From Azolla caroliniana (lineage: Eukaryota; Polypodiophyta), in the NCBI GenBank assembly GCA_043228905.1, contig JBHGNT010000012.1, positions 3,720,001 to 3,784,000 on the forward strand: 64,000 nt of DNA, in the 5' to 3' direction. The translations under genes were made by a program, and so were the position numbers. Positions within the stretch are counted from its first letter, which is position 1. Each line of letters opens with the position of its first letter. Under the pieces are notes generated by a model. It worked only from the letters and a program-made list of their open reading frames with translations. It did no database searches and had not been told where the DNA came from. This document shows positions 20,049 through 29,419 of the stretch, one piece after another.

Positions 20049-22463
20049 TTAGGTAACCGGTTCTTCCGATTCTTCTTCATCCGAATCCATTTCGGGATCG
20101 GGGCCGGTTTCGGTATCATATTCATCTTCTTCGGCCGGTTCTGTTTCTTCACCGTCTTCGGCCGGATCCTCGAGTGCTAACCGGTCCCTTGCCGGTCGGG
20201 ACTGCTCCTCGTAGAGTTGATTCTCACCGGTCGACTTGGAGCTCTTCATCTTCTTCTCCGACTCCCAGTCGGCGAGTGTCTTGTCCTCCATGAAGATGAT
20301 ATCACGACTCCTGAATATCTTCTTGTCGACTGGGTCCCATACTCGGTAGCCGAACTCGTCATCGCCGTAACCGAGGAATATGCATGGACGGGTCTTTGGA
20401 TCTAGCTTTCCTCTCCGGTCCTTTGCCACATGCACATATGCGAGACACCCGAACACCTTCAGATGCCGGTAGGACACTTCCCTACCGGTCCACACTCTCT
20501 GCGGCGTGTCTCCGTCCAAAGGTACTGAGGGTGATCTATTTATCACATATGTCGCCGTCGACATTGCCTCAGCCCAAAATCCCTTGGGTAATTTCGCATG
20601 CGCCAGCATACTCCGGACCCTCTCCATTATGGTCCGGTTCATCCTCTCGGCCAGCCCGTTCAGTTCCGGCGTCTTCGGCACAGTAAACTCGAGTCGGATT
20701 CCCTTCGAGCGACAGTACTCCTGGAACTGTCCCCGGTATTCCCCTCCGTTATCCGCTCGTATCGCTTTCAGCTTCTTGCCGGATTCTCTTTCCACTCTTG
20801 CATGGAGTTCTTTGAAGACGGACAACACTTGGTCCTTTGTCTTCAACGGTGCCGTCCACAGTCTTCGGCTGTGATCATCTATGAAGGTTACGAAGTACTG
20901 GGCTCCGCCATGTGACTTCGTTTCTACCTGACACACATCAGTGTGCACCAACTCCAATGGTGCGCCACGTCTCGTCGGTGGCCTTGAGTGGAAAGAGGTT
21001 CGGTTCTGCTTACCGGCCAGGCAATCGGTGCACTTCTCCAGGTGCACATGCTTCACTGGAATAAGGTTGTCTACTGCAAGCCTCTTCATCCCTTTCTCAC
21101 TCATGTGGCACAGTCTCTTGTGCCACAGCTCACCGGCAGTGTCGGCTGCCACGTTCAGCTCCTCCGGACATAGCCGGGAATTCATCAGGTACAGTGTGTT
21201 GACTTTCCGGGCCCGAGCCACTATCAGACTCCCCTTGCTGAACTTCATGACACCGTTCCGGATGCTACCCGTGTAGCCTTCATCATCTAGCCTCCCAGCC
21301 GAAATCAGGTTCAATCGAACCTCCGGAACGTGTCGAACATCCTTCAGCAGCATTTTGCATCCGGTTGATGTCATCAGCCACACGTCTCCTATGCCGGCAA
21401 TCCGACACGTACCTTCATTTCCCATCCGGACACAGCCATGCTCACCGGCTGTGTAGGATGAGAAGTATTTCTTCTCCGGGGTCAGGTGGAACGACGCTCC
21501 GGAATCGACCACCCAGGTCATCTCTTCTCCGGCAAGGTTCAGCTCCCTCTCTTCGGTAATGAGCATTATCTCTTCTTCACTTGCCGCGAGTGCCGTCGTT
21601 CCTTTCCGGTCCTGCCCTCGCCGATCCGGACCTCTCCGGTCCGTGGCTCCCCGGTATGCACCGTTTCGCTCCGGTGACTTCTTCGAATCGGTGTCGTCGG
21701 CTCCGTTTTCCTTTCGGTAATGCCGGCAATTCTTCCGGAAGTGCCCCGGCTTCCCACAGTGGAAGCATGTAGGCCTTCCTCTTGACTGCGACCGGGTCCC
21801 CGACTTCTCCCGTCTTTGCGGACTCCGGTTCCATTGTCTTCCCCGATCCGATTCGGTAAGCAGCATCTTCGGGTCGGAGGCCGGTTCTTTATCTCTCCGA
21901 CGAGCTTCTTCGTTCAAAATGCTTGTCTTTACCGTTTGTAGAGACAAGTTATCTTCGGTGCACGAGGTGCTGAGAGTCACCACCAAGTTCTCCCAGCTTT
22001 CCGGCAATGTACACATCAGGATGATGGCTTGCATTGCATCCTCCAACGGGAACTTAATCGCCGCAAGCTGGTTCACGAATCCCATGAACGTGCTTACGTG
22101 TTCCACCATACTCTCGCCGTCCCGGTACTTGAGATTCACTATCTTCCTCATCAGGGAGGTCCGGTTCAACGCATTCTTCCTCTCGTAGAGGCCCGACAGC
22201 TTCTTCCACATCTCGTATGCGTTGGTGTCGTTCGCCACGTGTTGTAGGACGCTTACATCGACATATTGTCGGATCGTCGCTACGGCTTTCCGGTTCAGGA
22301 GCTTCCACTCCGACTCAAGTACCCCTTTCGGTATTTCCGACCTGTCAATCGGTTCGTACAGGTCCCGAACAATCAGAAGATCCTCCATCTTGATCTTCCA
22401 GTCGGCGTAATTCTGTGCATTCAGCACCATCATCATCGGCTGTGCGCTGCCGCCGCCTTCCAT
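20049..22463 (-). pseudogene. Copia D gag, protease, integrase (ends at nonsense codon)
   Basis: From ATG 22463 the frame covers gag (NYADWKIKMEDLLIVRDLYE), zinc knuckle CFHCGKPGHFRKNC, protease WVVDSGASFHLTP and the complete integrase (CTDCLAGKQ, VHTDV, RADNGGEYRG, NGLAERMNRT). It ends at TAA 20049-20051 in the acidic linker after ESEEPV. In copia C the same site reads GCC-GAA, so a G-to-T change (among others) made the stop. Downstream linker sequence continues to 19885 in the same frame before the 25-bp deletion. Integrase and protease look functional, so the product could be a truncated gag-protease-integrase protein. Confidence 0.92.
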
Positions 22464-22479
22464 TTTCTGCACTGCCGTC

Positions 22480-22491
22480 GCTCTGATACCA
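22480..22491 (-). other. Primer-binding site of copia D
   Basis: Minus strand TGGTATCAGAGC, three bases inside the 5' LTR (22495-23164). Confidence 0.92.
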
Positions 22492-22494
22492 GTT

Positions 22495-23164
22495 TGTTGG
22501 GAAACACCGATTTGATTCACCTTCTCCGCTCGGTCACAACCGAGTAATCACGGATCAATGCAGCAGAAAATAGGAAATACAGAGAAAGACGCGATGCACA
22601 GGAATTAACGTGGAAAACCCTATACGGGAAAAACCACGGGAGTGCGAGACTCCAAACCACACTATGCACAGAGAAATATACAATGGCGAAGCTTCAAGGC
22701 AACGACCTTGAGCTCGCTGTCCTCGCCACAGGCGGCGGTATTACACAGAGGCGTCGACCTCTTCGTTTCTCTCTCTCTCTCTCTCTCTCGGCTGCTCTCA
22801 CTCCGCTCTCTCGACTAGAACATAAAATGAGCAACAACAGAAACTGTTTGCCCTAAGTCATATTTATACACATATGACTTTCGGGCTATTTACAAATATA
22901 GCCTCAAGGGCTCTTGGCAAACATATTCACAAATATGTCCCCGCATCCGGATCTCTCTCCGGGTACACTCATCATCCGGCTCCGTAGCCGGGGTCTTCGT
23001 CATCCGGCTCCGTAACCGGGTCTTCGTCATCCGGCTCCGTAACCGGGTCTTCGTCATCCGGCCACATGCCGGGTACTATTCATCATCCGGTTCCGTAACC
23101 GCAACCGGGCTTGCCGTCATTTATCTCCGGGGACATCCCATCCGGAGGGACCGAAATCCCAACA
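22495..23164 (-). repeat. 5' LTR of copia D
   Basis: 670 bp, identical by eye to the 3' LTR. The primer-binding site adjoins its low-coordinate end, which fixes the minus orientation. Confidence 0.95.
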
Positions 23165-23169
23165 GCGGG
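23165..23169 (+). other. Target site duplication of copia D, right copy
   Basis: GCGGG, identical to 17730-17734. Confidence 0.95.
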
Positions 23170-24608
23170 CACTTCGAAACAAGTGGGTGTTCAAGCTGAA
23201 ACCGGGAGATGCCGGAAACCCCTCGAGATACAAAGCCAGGATCGTGGTGAAGGGGTTTCAGCAGAAGAAGGGCGTCGACTTCGACGAGATATTCGCCCCG
23301 GTAGTGAAGATGACCTCCATTCGGACGGTGCTGAGCATAGCGGCAAGCATGGACCTCGAGGTAGAACAGATGGACGTGAAGACGGCATTCCTTCACGGTG
23401 ACCTCGAAGAAGAGATATACATGCAGCAACCGGAAGGATTCGAGAAGAAAGGGAAGGAGCACCTGGTATGCCGGTTGAAGAAGAGCCTTTACGGACTGAA
23501 GCAGGCTCCTCGGCAATGGTACCGGAAGTTCGACTCCTTCATGACCGACGAAGGGTACCACAAAACGCAGTCTGATCACTGCGTGTTTGTGAAGAAGTTC
23601 GAAGGAGGAGACTCTCTAATACTCCTCCTGTACGTGGACGACATGTTGATCGTCGGACGGGACCAGGTCAAGATACGGACGTTGAAGAAAGCACTTCACC
23701 GAACCTTCTCAATGAAGGACCTGGGTCCGGCGAGGCAAATACTAGGGATGCACATCATCCGGGACCAGAAGAAGAAGCAGTTGTGGCTGTCACAGGAGAA
23801 GTACGTGACAAAGGTGCTTCACCGGTTCAACATGTCGGAAGCAAGACCGGTCGGATCAACCCTCCCGGCAAACTGCAAGTTGTCCAGCAAGCAAAGCCCC
23901 AAGACAAAGGCTGAGAAGGAGGACATGATGAAAGTACCATATGCCTCTGCCGTCGGAAGCTTGATGTACGCAATGGTGTGTACAAGACCGGACATAGGAT
24001 ATGCAGTCGGAGTGGTGAGCCGGTACATGAGCAATCCCGGCAAAGAGCACTGGAACGCGGTCAAATGGATACTCCGATACTTAAAGGGCACTTCGAACAT
24101 GTGTCTCCGATTCGGCTCCGGTAAGCCCGAACTCGATGGATTTACCGATTCGGACATGTCGGCTGATGCGGATACCAGCCGGTCTACATCTGGGTATGTA
24201 ATGACATATGCAGGGGGAGCTGTTTCGTGGCAGTCGAGGTTGCAGAAGACGGTTGCGTTGTCAACCACGGAGGCGGAGTACATGGCGGCTGTTGAAGCCG
24301 GCAAGGAAATAATTTGGATGAAGGACTTCATTAGAGAGCTCGGTATCCGACAGGAGGAGTACCGGCTCTACTGCGACAGTCAGAGTGCCATTCACCTTGC
24401 GAAGAATGCGGCCTATCACTCCCGGACGAAGCACATCCAGCGAAGACATCACTGGATCCGGGAAAGGATAGAAGACGAGGAGTTCGTGCTGACGAAGATC
24501 CACACAGACGAGAACGGGTCGGATATGCTAACCAAGGTGCTCACACCCGACAAGCTGGAAGCATGCCGGAAGAGGATCGGATTGGAGAGACATCCCATGC
24601 CGAAGTGA
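23170..24608 (+). CDS. Copia C gag-pol, 3' part (reverse transcriptase, RNase H)
   Basis: Continuation of the copia C polyprotein after the D insertion, 1,439 bp to the TGA at 24606-24608. Together with 15100-17734 the length is 4,074 bp, a multiple of three with no internal stop. RT motifs: NKWVFKLKPG, KARIVVKGFQQKKGVDFDEIFAPVVKM, MDVKTAFLHGDLEEEIYMQQ, YGLKQAPRQWYRKF, catalytic LLLYVDDMLIVG. RNase H: DGFTDSDMSADADTSR, STTEAEYMAAVEA, YCDSQSAIHLAKN and TKHIQRRHHW. Before D arrived this element looked capable of autonomous movement; now the two halves are 5.4 kb apart. Confidence 0.95.
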
Positions 24609-24618
24609 AGGGGGAGTT
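24608..24618 (+). other. Polypurine tract of copia C
   Basis: AAGGGGGAGTT overlapping the pol stop codon and directly preceding the 3' LTR. Confidence 0.88.
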
Positions 24619-25362
24619 TGTTGGGATTTCGGTCCCTCCGGATGGGATGTCCGGAGATGAATGACGGCAAGCCCGGAACCGGATGATGAAGAATACCCGG
24701 TATGAAGCCGGATGAAGAGTACCCGGATACGGATCCGGATGATGAAGTACCCGGATACGGATCCGGATGATGAAGTACCCGGATACGGATCCGGATGATA
24801 AAGACCCCAGCTACGGAGCCGGATGATGGAGACCCCGGCTACGGAGCCGGATGATGGAGACCCCGGCTACGGAGCCGGATGACGAATGTACCCGGAGAGA
24901 GATCCGGATGCGGGGACATATTTGTGAATATGTTTGCCAAGGGCCCTTGAGGCTATATTTGTAAATAGCCCGAAAGTCATATGTGTATAAATATGACTTA
25001 GGGCAAACAGTTTTGTTGTTGCTCATCTTTCTGTTTTCCACTTACATGGAGCGAAGTGAGAGCAGCCGAGAGAGAGAGAGAGAGAGACGAAGAGGTCGTT
25101 GCCTCTGTGTATTACCGCCGCCTGTGGCGAAGACAGTGAGCTCAAGGTTGTTGCCTTGAAGCTTCATCATTGTACATCTCTGTTCATAGTGATAGTTGGA
25201 GTTTGAGGACTCCCGTGGTTTTTTCCCGTATAGGGTTTTCCACGTTAATCCCTGTGTTATTGTGTCTTTCTCTGTATTTCCAATTTTTCTGCAACAACGA
25301 TTCGTGTGTTTCCTTGGTTGTGGCCGAGTGGCGAAGGTGAATCGGAGCGTCGATTTTCAACA
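24619..25362 (+). repeat. 3' LTR of copia C
   Basis: 744 bp. Relative to the 5' LTR it has one additional 28-bp U3 unit (GGAGCCGGATGATGGAGACC type, near 24835-24862) and four substitutions that I could find. A direct copy of the CTTTT target site follows. Confidence 0.95.
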
Positions 25363-26640
25363 CTTTTCACTAGTGATAAAAGTGACGACCCTTCAATTTA
25401 TGATCGGCGGAGAGGTAGCCAAGGATTTGGAGCTGATTCAGCTAGATGTCAAAACAACATTTCTCCACGGTGACTTAGAGGAGGAAATTTATATGGAGCC
25501 TGAAAGGCTTTGTGGCATCCAGCTAGGAACATTTAGTATGCCAACTCAGGAAGAGTCTATACGGCCTAAAGCAAGCACTAAGACAATGGTACAAGAAATT
25601 CAACGACTTCATCCAATCCGTCGGCTTGTCAAAGAGCGATGAGGACCATTGTCTCTTCACCAAAACAACTCAAGATGGGTCTCCCATTTTCCTCATCGTC
25701 TACGTGGAAGACATGCTACTCTACAATCAACATGCCAGAGAACTCATTGAACTTGTTCGACAACTGCGATTGAAGTTTGCCGTGAAGGATGTCGGTCCGG
25801 CAAGATATATTCTCGGAATGAAGATTAGTAGAATTCAAACTAGATGATAGTTGTCCCTGTATCAAGCCGACTACATTGAACTTGTCTTAGAACGTTTCAA
25901 CATGCAATCGGTGAAATTTGCTTCGACCTCGCTCCCCATTAGCCTTTGGCTGTCTCAACGAAACTGCCTGACATCCGATCCGAAGAGGGAAGATATGAAG
26001 TCGGTACCATATGCACCGATAGTCAAAGTCATCAGGAGATTCATGCACAATCTTGGCCGATCGCATTGGAACGCAGTCAAGCATGTGTTCAGATACTTGA
26101 TGGACACAAACGACTATGGCATTCTATTCGGCCCGAATGATACTTTAGGTGTAGTTGGATACACCGACGTGGACTTTGCCGATTGTGTGGATAGTCAAAA
26201 ATCAAAAATCGGATACTGTTTCAAATTCGGCAATAGAGTGATCTCGTGGAAATCGAAACTTTAGAAGTGCATTGCCACATCAACGACCGAAGCCGAATAT
26301 GTAGCCGCGTTGGACGTGGCGAAAGAGGCCTTATGGCTCGGTCGGTTGGCTTGCACGTTTCGACAGGTCGACCCTGACTCGGCTCCAGTTGTCTACAATG
26401 ACAGTCAGGGTGTTGTCGCTCTATCAAAAAATCCAGTTCAACACAACACCTTGAAGCATATCGACGTTCAATATCACTTTGTTCGGGACTGCATCACTTC
26501 AGGGAAAATTGACCTCAAGAAAATACCTACAACCGATAATGTCACATACAGAATGATCAAGTGTCTTTCGATGGATCGATTCCGATCCCTTCGGCACCAT
26601 ATGGGCGTAGAGAAGAATCGGTGTGATTGAGTCAAACACT
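25363..26640 (+). pseudogene. Copia B reverse transcriptase and RNase H, decayed
   Basis: The 3' half of copia B pol, resuming after the C insertion. RT motifs: LELIQLDVKTTFLHGDLEEEIYME, then in another frame the active-site region LIVYVEDMLLY, where the usual YVDD reads YVED. Then KFAVKDVGPARYILGMKI and, in a further frame, LYQADYIELVLERFNM and GYTDVDFADCVDSQKS. RNase H: STTEAEYVAALDVAKEALWL, NDSQGVVALSKN and NTLKHIDVQYHFVRD. At least three frames and several stops are needed to follow it. The element is inactive. Confidence 0.85.
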
Positions 26641-26833
26641 CAGATTGGTATCGGACAATCATCATCGACAGTTCAAGGTTCGGCTTTAGGTTTTCTGACT
26701 CCAGCCGATTCGGCCTTCTGCTCTCGAATTTCACCAACCCGAACAAAGCCGACTTGTTCAACAACCTTGTATAAATCTATATTCTTTTTCGTTTATTACA
26801 TATTCTCTGTTGTATACGCCCATTACTGGAGAA

Positions 26834-27201
26834 TGTCAAATACCGGTCTCTAATGGATGTATTCACATTATCCCATTTGATACACTAGGTTTAACTACTT
26901 TTGTAAATAGCGAGAAGGTTAGTTACCCTAAGTTAGTTAGTATATAAACTGACTTTGTAACCTAGTTTAGTGTCGTTTTTCAGGTCGTTGCTGCCACCAT
27001 ACAGTTGTAACTCAGAGTTCAAATAATACATTTACATTGTGCTTGTGCCATCACTGTTTTCTTTTCTCCTTGTAACTTTGTTGATCTTGCCTCATGATTT
27101 AGTTGTCTACTGCTCTCAATATGTTTTTGTCTTCTCTTTGACGATCTTTATCACAAAGAGTGTTGAGATATCGTTCCGCACCAAGACGGCCGCATTCAAC
27201 A
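26834..27201 (+). repeat. 3' LTR of copia B
   Basis: 368 bp, TGTCAAATACCGG...CGCATTCAACA. Same length as the 5' LTR, with about 35 mismatches by eye. The first bases (TGTCA) and its partner (TGTTG) have diverged. Confidence 0.85.
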
Positions 27202-28077
27202 GTTTGGAATGACAAAGTGTAACCTGACTTTCGGCACAGAAGAGTGTGACCCGACTTCCTATGGTCAACTAGTCAAAAGCCTAATCTATCTCACCATTAC
27301 TCAGTCTAACCTCACGTATCCAATCGGCCTCCTTACCCAATTTATGCAAACACCACGCAACATTCTTTTGGATTGTGCTAAGTGAGTGTTACGCTATGTA
27401 AGTGGGACGATGGATTTCGACATCCTCTACAAGTCAGCCACATCAATTCGACTCGAAGGGTACACCAATGCCAATTGGACTGACTACAAAGCCGACAAAC
27501 GATCAACATCCGGATTCCTCTTCTCCTTTAGTAGTGGAGCCATCTCATGGAGCAGTAAGAAACAGCCAATGGCCGCATTGTCGAGCATAGAAGCCGAATA
27601 CATGGGCGCAAGCCGTTTGGCTCAAACGAATAATGAAGGATCTGGGTGTTCCCATCAAGGATCTGATTCTCTTGCATTGCGACAACATGAGCAACATGAG
27701 CAACATGAGCAACATTCACCTGGCCCACAACCCAGTATTCCATGCTCAGAGCAAGCACATCGAAGTGCATTATCACTTCAACCGAGAGCATGTCATGGCC
27801 GGAGGTGCCGACCTGCAAAACATTAGTACGAATCTACAAACGGCCGACATCTTCACGAAGGCCCTATGAGCAAACGAGCTATGACAGTTCATGACAAATC
27901 TCAGTCTCTAGATCACCGACCAACCGAGCTTGAGGGGGAGTATGGATAAGGAGTCATCCAACACGACGAACAGACCAAAGAGAACACAAGAGTGAGTCGG
28001 CCATCGAAAGCCGAAGCTGACCCAAAGACCAGTCCGAACCAACTTTTCGGCGACCGAAAGTTGTGTTTGACGGGGCA
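27202..28077 (+). pseudogene. Copia E fragment: RT end and RNase H
   Basis: Plus-strand pol fragment of a copia family related to F. It starts inside RT at FGMTKCNLTFG (matching KFGMADCKS in F). It continues with YPIGLLTQFMQTPRN, VLRYVSGTMDFDILYK, LEGYTNANWTDYKADKRSTSGF, SWSSKKQPMAALSSIEAEYMGA, then after a frameshift LLHCDNMSNMSN (a duplicated MSN triplet), HAQSKHIEVHYHF and STNLQTADIFTKAL. The coding end SLRGS overlaps a purine tract TTGAGGGGGAGT at 27930-27941. Several stops are present. Its upstream half is not found on the left side of copia B, so the pair is not a simple insertion. Confidence 0.85.
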
Positions 28078-28463
28078 TGTTGAGAATCAAACTCAACTTC
28101 CTGTTGCAAACCAGCCGTCAGGTGCGAAACAACATCAACACTCTTTGAGATGAAGATCCTCATAGTGTACAAGGAAACAAGTTAATAACATAACACAACT
28201 GAAATCTAAGACAATATCAACAATGGAACAAAAGGAAGAGAGACATCAAAGTAGGCACAAGCAAGATGTAACTATATTATTCTCAAAATGTTACCAAAGC
28301 ACAATGTACAAAAATGAACAACCTTAACACTAGGTTACAAGAGTCAATTTAAATATTAAGTGACTTAGGGCAACTACCCTTTCCACTATTTACAAGAATA
28401 ACCCAAACCTAGTGTGTCCAATGGGACAATGTGAATACGTCCATTAGAGACCCGTATTCGACA
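28078..28463 (-). repeat. Solo LTR related to copia B
   Basis: 386 bp. On the minus strand it starts TGTCGAATACGGGTCTCTAA, nearly the same as the copia B LTR, and ends GATTCTCAACA. No internal region or clear target duplication (flanks GGGCA and CTTCC). An alternative is that the low-coordinate edge belongs to the 3' LTR of copia E. Confidence 0.65.
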
Positions 28464-28900
28464 CTTCCCTAATGTGGGAATACACCTTAGTATACTCAAG
28501 TGTGTAAATATCCCACCTTTTTTGTATCATAAGTTCCATAGAATGAACCATATGTATCATACCTGCATTCGCATTCGAGAATGATTTAATCAAACGTGTA
28601 TGGTAAATCATCTCAAAGTTGGATTGGATTGACTAGGGTCTATATTAAATATTGATTCACTCTCAATCGTAATAAGTGGACTCTAATACATTGTGAACCA
28701 CCAACATAAGTATGGTTGCAATATTTGCATTGTATCACATGCATGCTTTTGGGATGCAAATCAAGACATCTCTATCATCCTCACTTTAGAACTTTACAAA
28801 AAAATGAGTATGAACTATAGAGATTGAATCAAAATATGTCATTATAAATTATAATCAAACGTTCAAAAACTCATAAAATGTATATTCGAGAATATGAAGA
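28464..28900. other. AT-rich intergenic stretch
   Basis: No gene, RNA or known repeat recognised. Confidence 0.5.
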
Positions 28901-28904
28901 AAAC

Positions 28905-29400
28905 ATGACATAGGCAGTATTAGCATAACAACTTACCACTAGGGTGACCTAATTTCTAATAACAAAGAAAGAAAGAAAGAAAAAGGAACATGACACTAAC
29001 ATAAAATTTTGCCATGACATAGGCAGTAGTAGCATAACAACTTACCACTCGGGTGAGCTAATTTCTAATAACAAAGAAAGAAAGAAAAAGAAGAAAAAGG
29101 AACATGACACTAACATAAAATTTTGCCATGACACTAACAAGAGGATATGAGAAAGTTGGGAATTGAACCCAATACATAATTAATAATAGCATAACAACTT
29201 ACCACTAGGTTGTGCTTAGTTGTAATAATAAAAAAATAAAAGAAAAAAAGTACTAACATAAAATTTTGCTATTACATGGTACTAATGTGAGAGAGAGAGA
29301 GAAAGAGATGATAAATTTGGGAGTCAAACCCAAGACATAGACAACAATAGCATGACTCCTTACCACTAGGCTGAGCTAAATTGTAATATAATAAATGAAA
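28905..29400 (-). repeat. Cluster of four tRNA-like (SINE-type) units
   Basis: Four related units share CAACTTACCACTAGG or CTCCTTACCACTAGG, the reverse complement of a tRNA D-arm/A-box (CCTAGTGGTAAG). They lie near 28925, 29040, 29196-29217 and 29356-29380. The last two also have a B-box at the right distance: GGGTTCAATTCCC (29158-29170) and GGGTTTGACTCCC (29319-29331), each one mismatch from GGTTCGANTCC. A-rich tracts (AAAGAAAGAAAG, ATAAAATTTTGCC) separate the units. The first two units look like tandem duplicates of a 5' half. They read as SINE heads on the minus strand rather than functional tRNAs. Confidence 0.6.
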
Positions 29401-29419
29401 AAATAGAAAAAAAAGGAGT

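Larger units (their letters stand above)
17735..23164 (-). mobile_element. Copia D, youngest element of the nest
   Basis: Minus-strand Ty1/copia element of the same family as C, 5,430 bp, inserted in opposite orientation into the pol of C with target duplication GCGGG. Its two 670-bp LTRs (17735-18404, 22495-23164) are identical wherever I compared them, indicating very recent insertion. Primer site 22480-22491, polypurine tract 18405-18415. The coding region has one nonsense codon and one 25-bp deletion relative to C, so it does not encode a complete polyprotein. Confidence 0.96.
14353..25362 (+). mobile_element. Copia C, complete, interrupted by copia D
   Basis: Full-length plus-strand Ty1/copia element with target duplication CTTTT on both sides. 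LTRs are 14353-15068 (716 bp) and 24619-25362 (744 bp). They differ by four substitutions and one 28-bp repeat unit by eye, which indicates a young insertion. Primer site 15072-15083, polypurine tract 24608-24618. Without copia D (17735-23164) and one copy of its GCGGG duplication the element is about 5.58 kb and carries one gag-pol frame of 1,358 codons. It is inserted in the RT of copia B. Confidence 0.96.
11330..27201 (+). mobile_element. Copia B, old outer element of a three-level nest
   Basis: Ty1/copia element bounded by 368-bp LTRs (11330-11697 and 26834-27201) with a tRNA-Met primer site at 11700-11711. Its own sequence is 11330-14352 plus 25363-27201 (about 4.86 kb); the 11-kb gap is copia C with D inside. 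The LTRs differ at roughly 10% of positions by eye, so it is the oldest of the three. No matching target duplication is seen: the left flank is an LTR fragment ending AACAG, the right flank starts GTTTG in another copia, which suggests later rearrangement at one end. Confidence 0.88.

Noticed and set aside
27202-28463. Copia E as the direct insertion target of copia B
   Set aside because: The missing upstream RT of E is not found at the left side of B and no target duplication exists.
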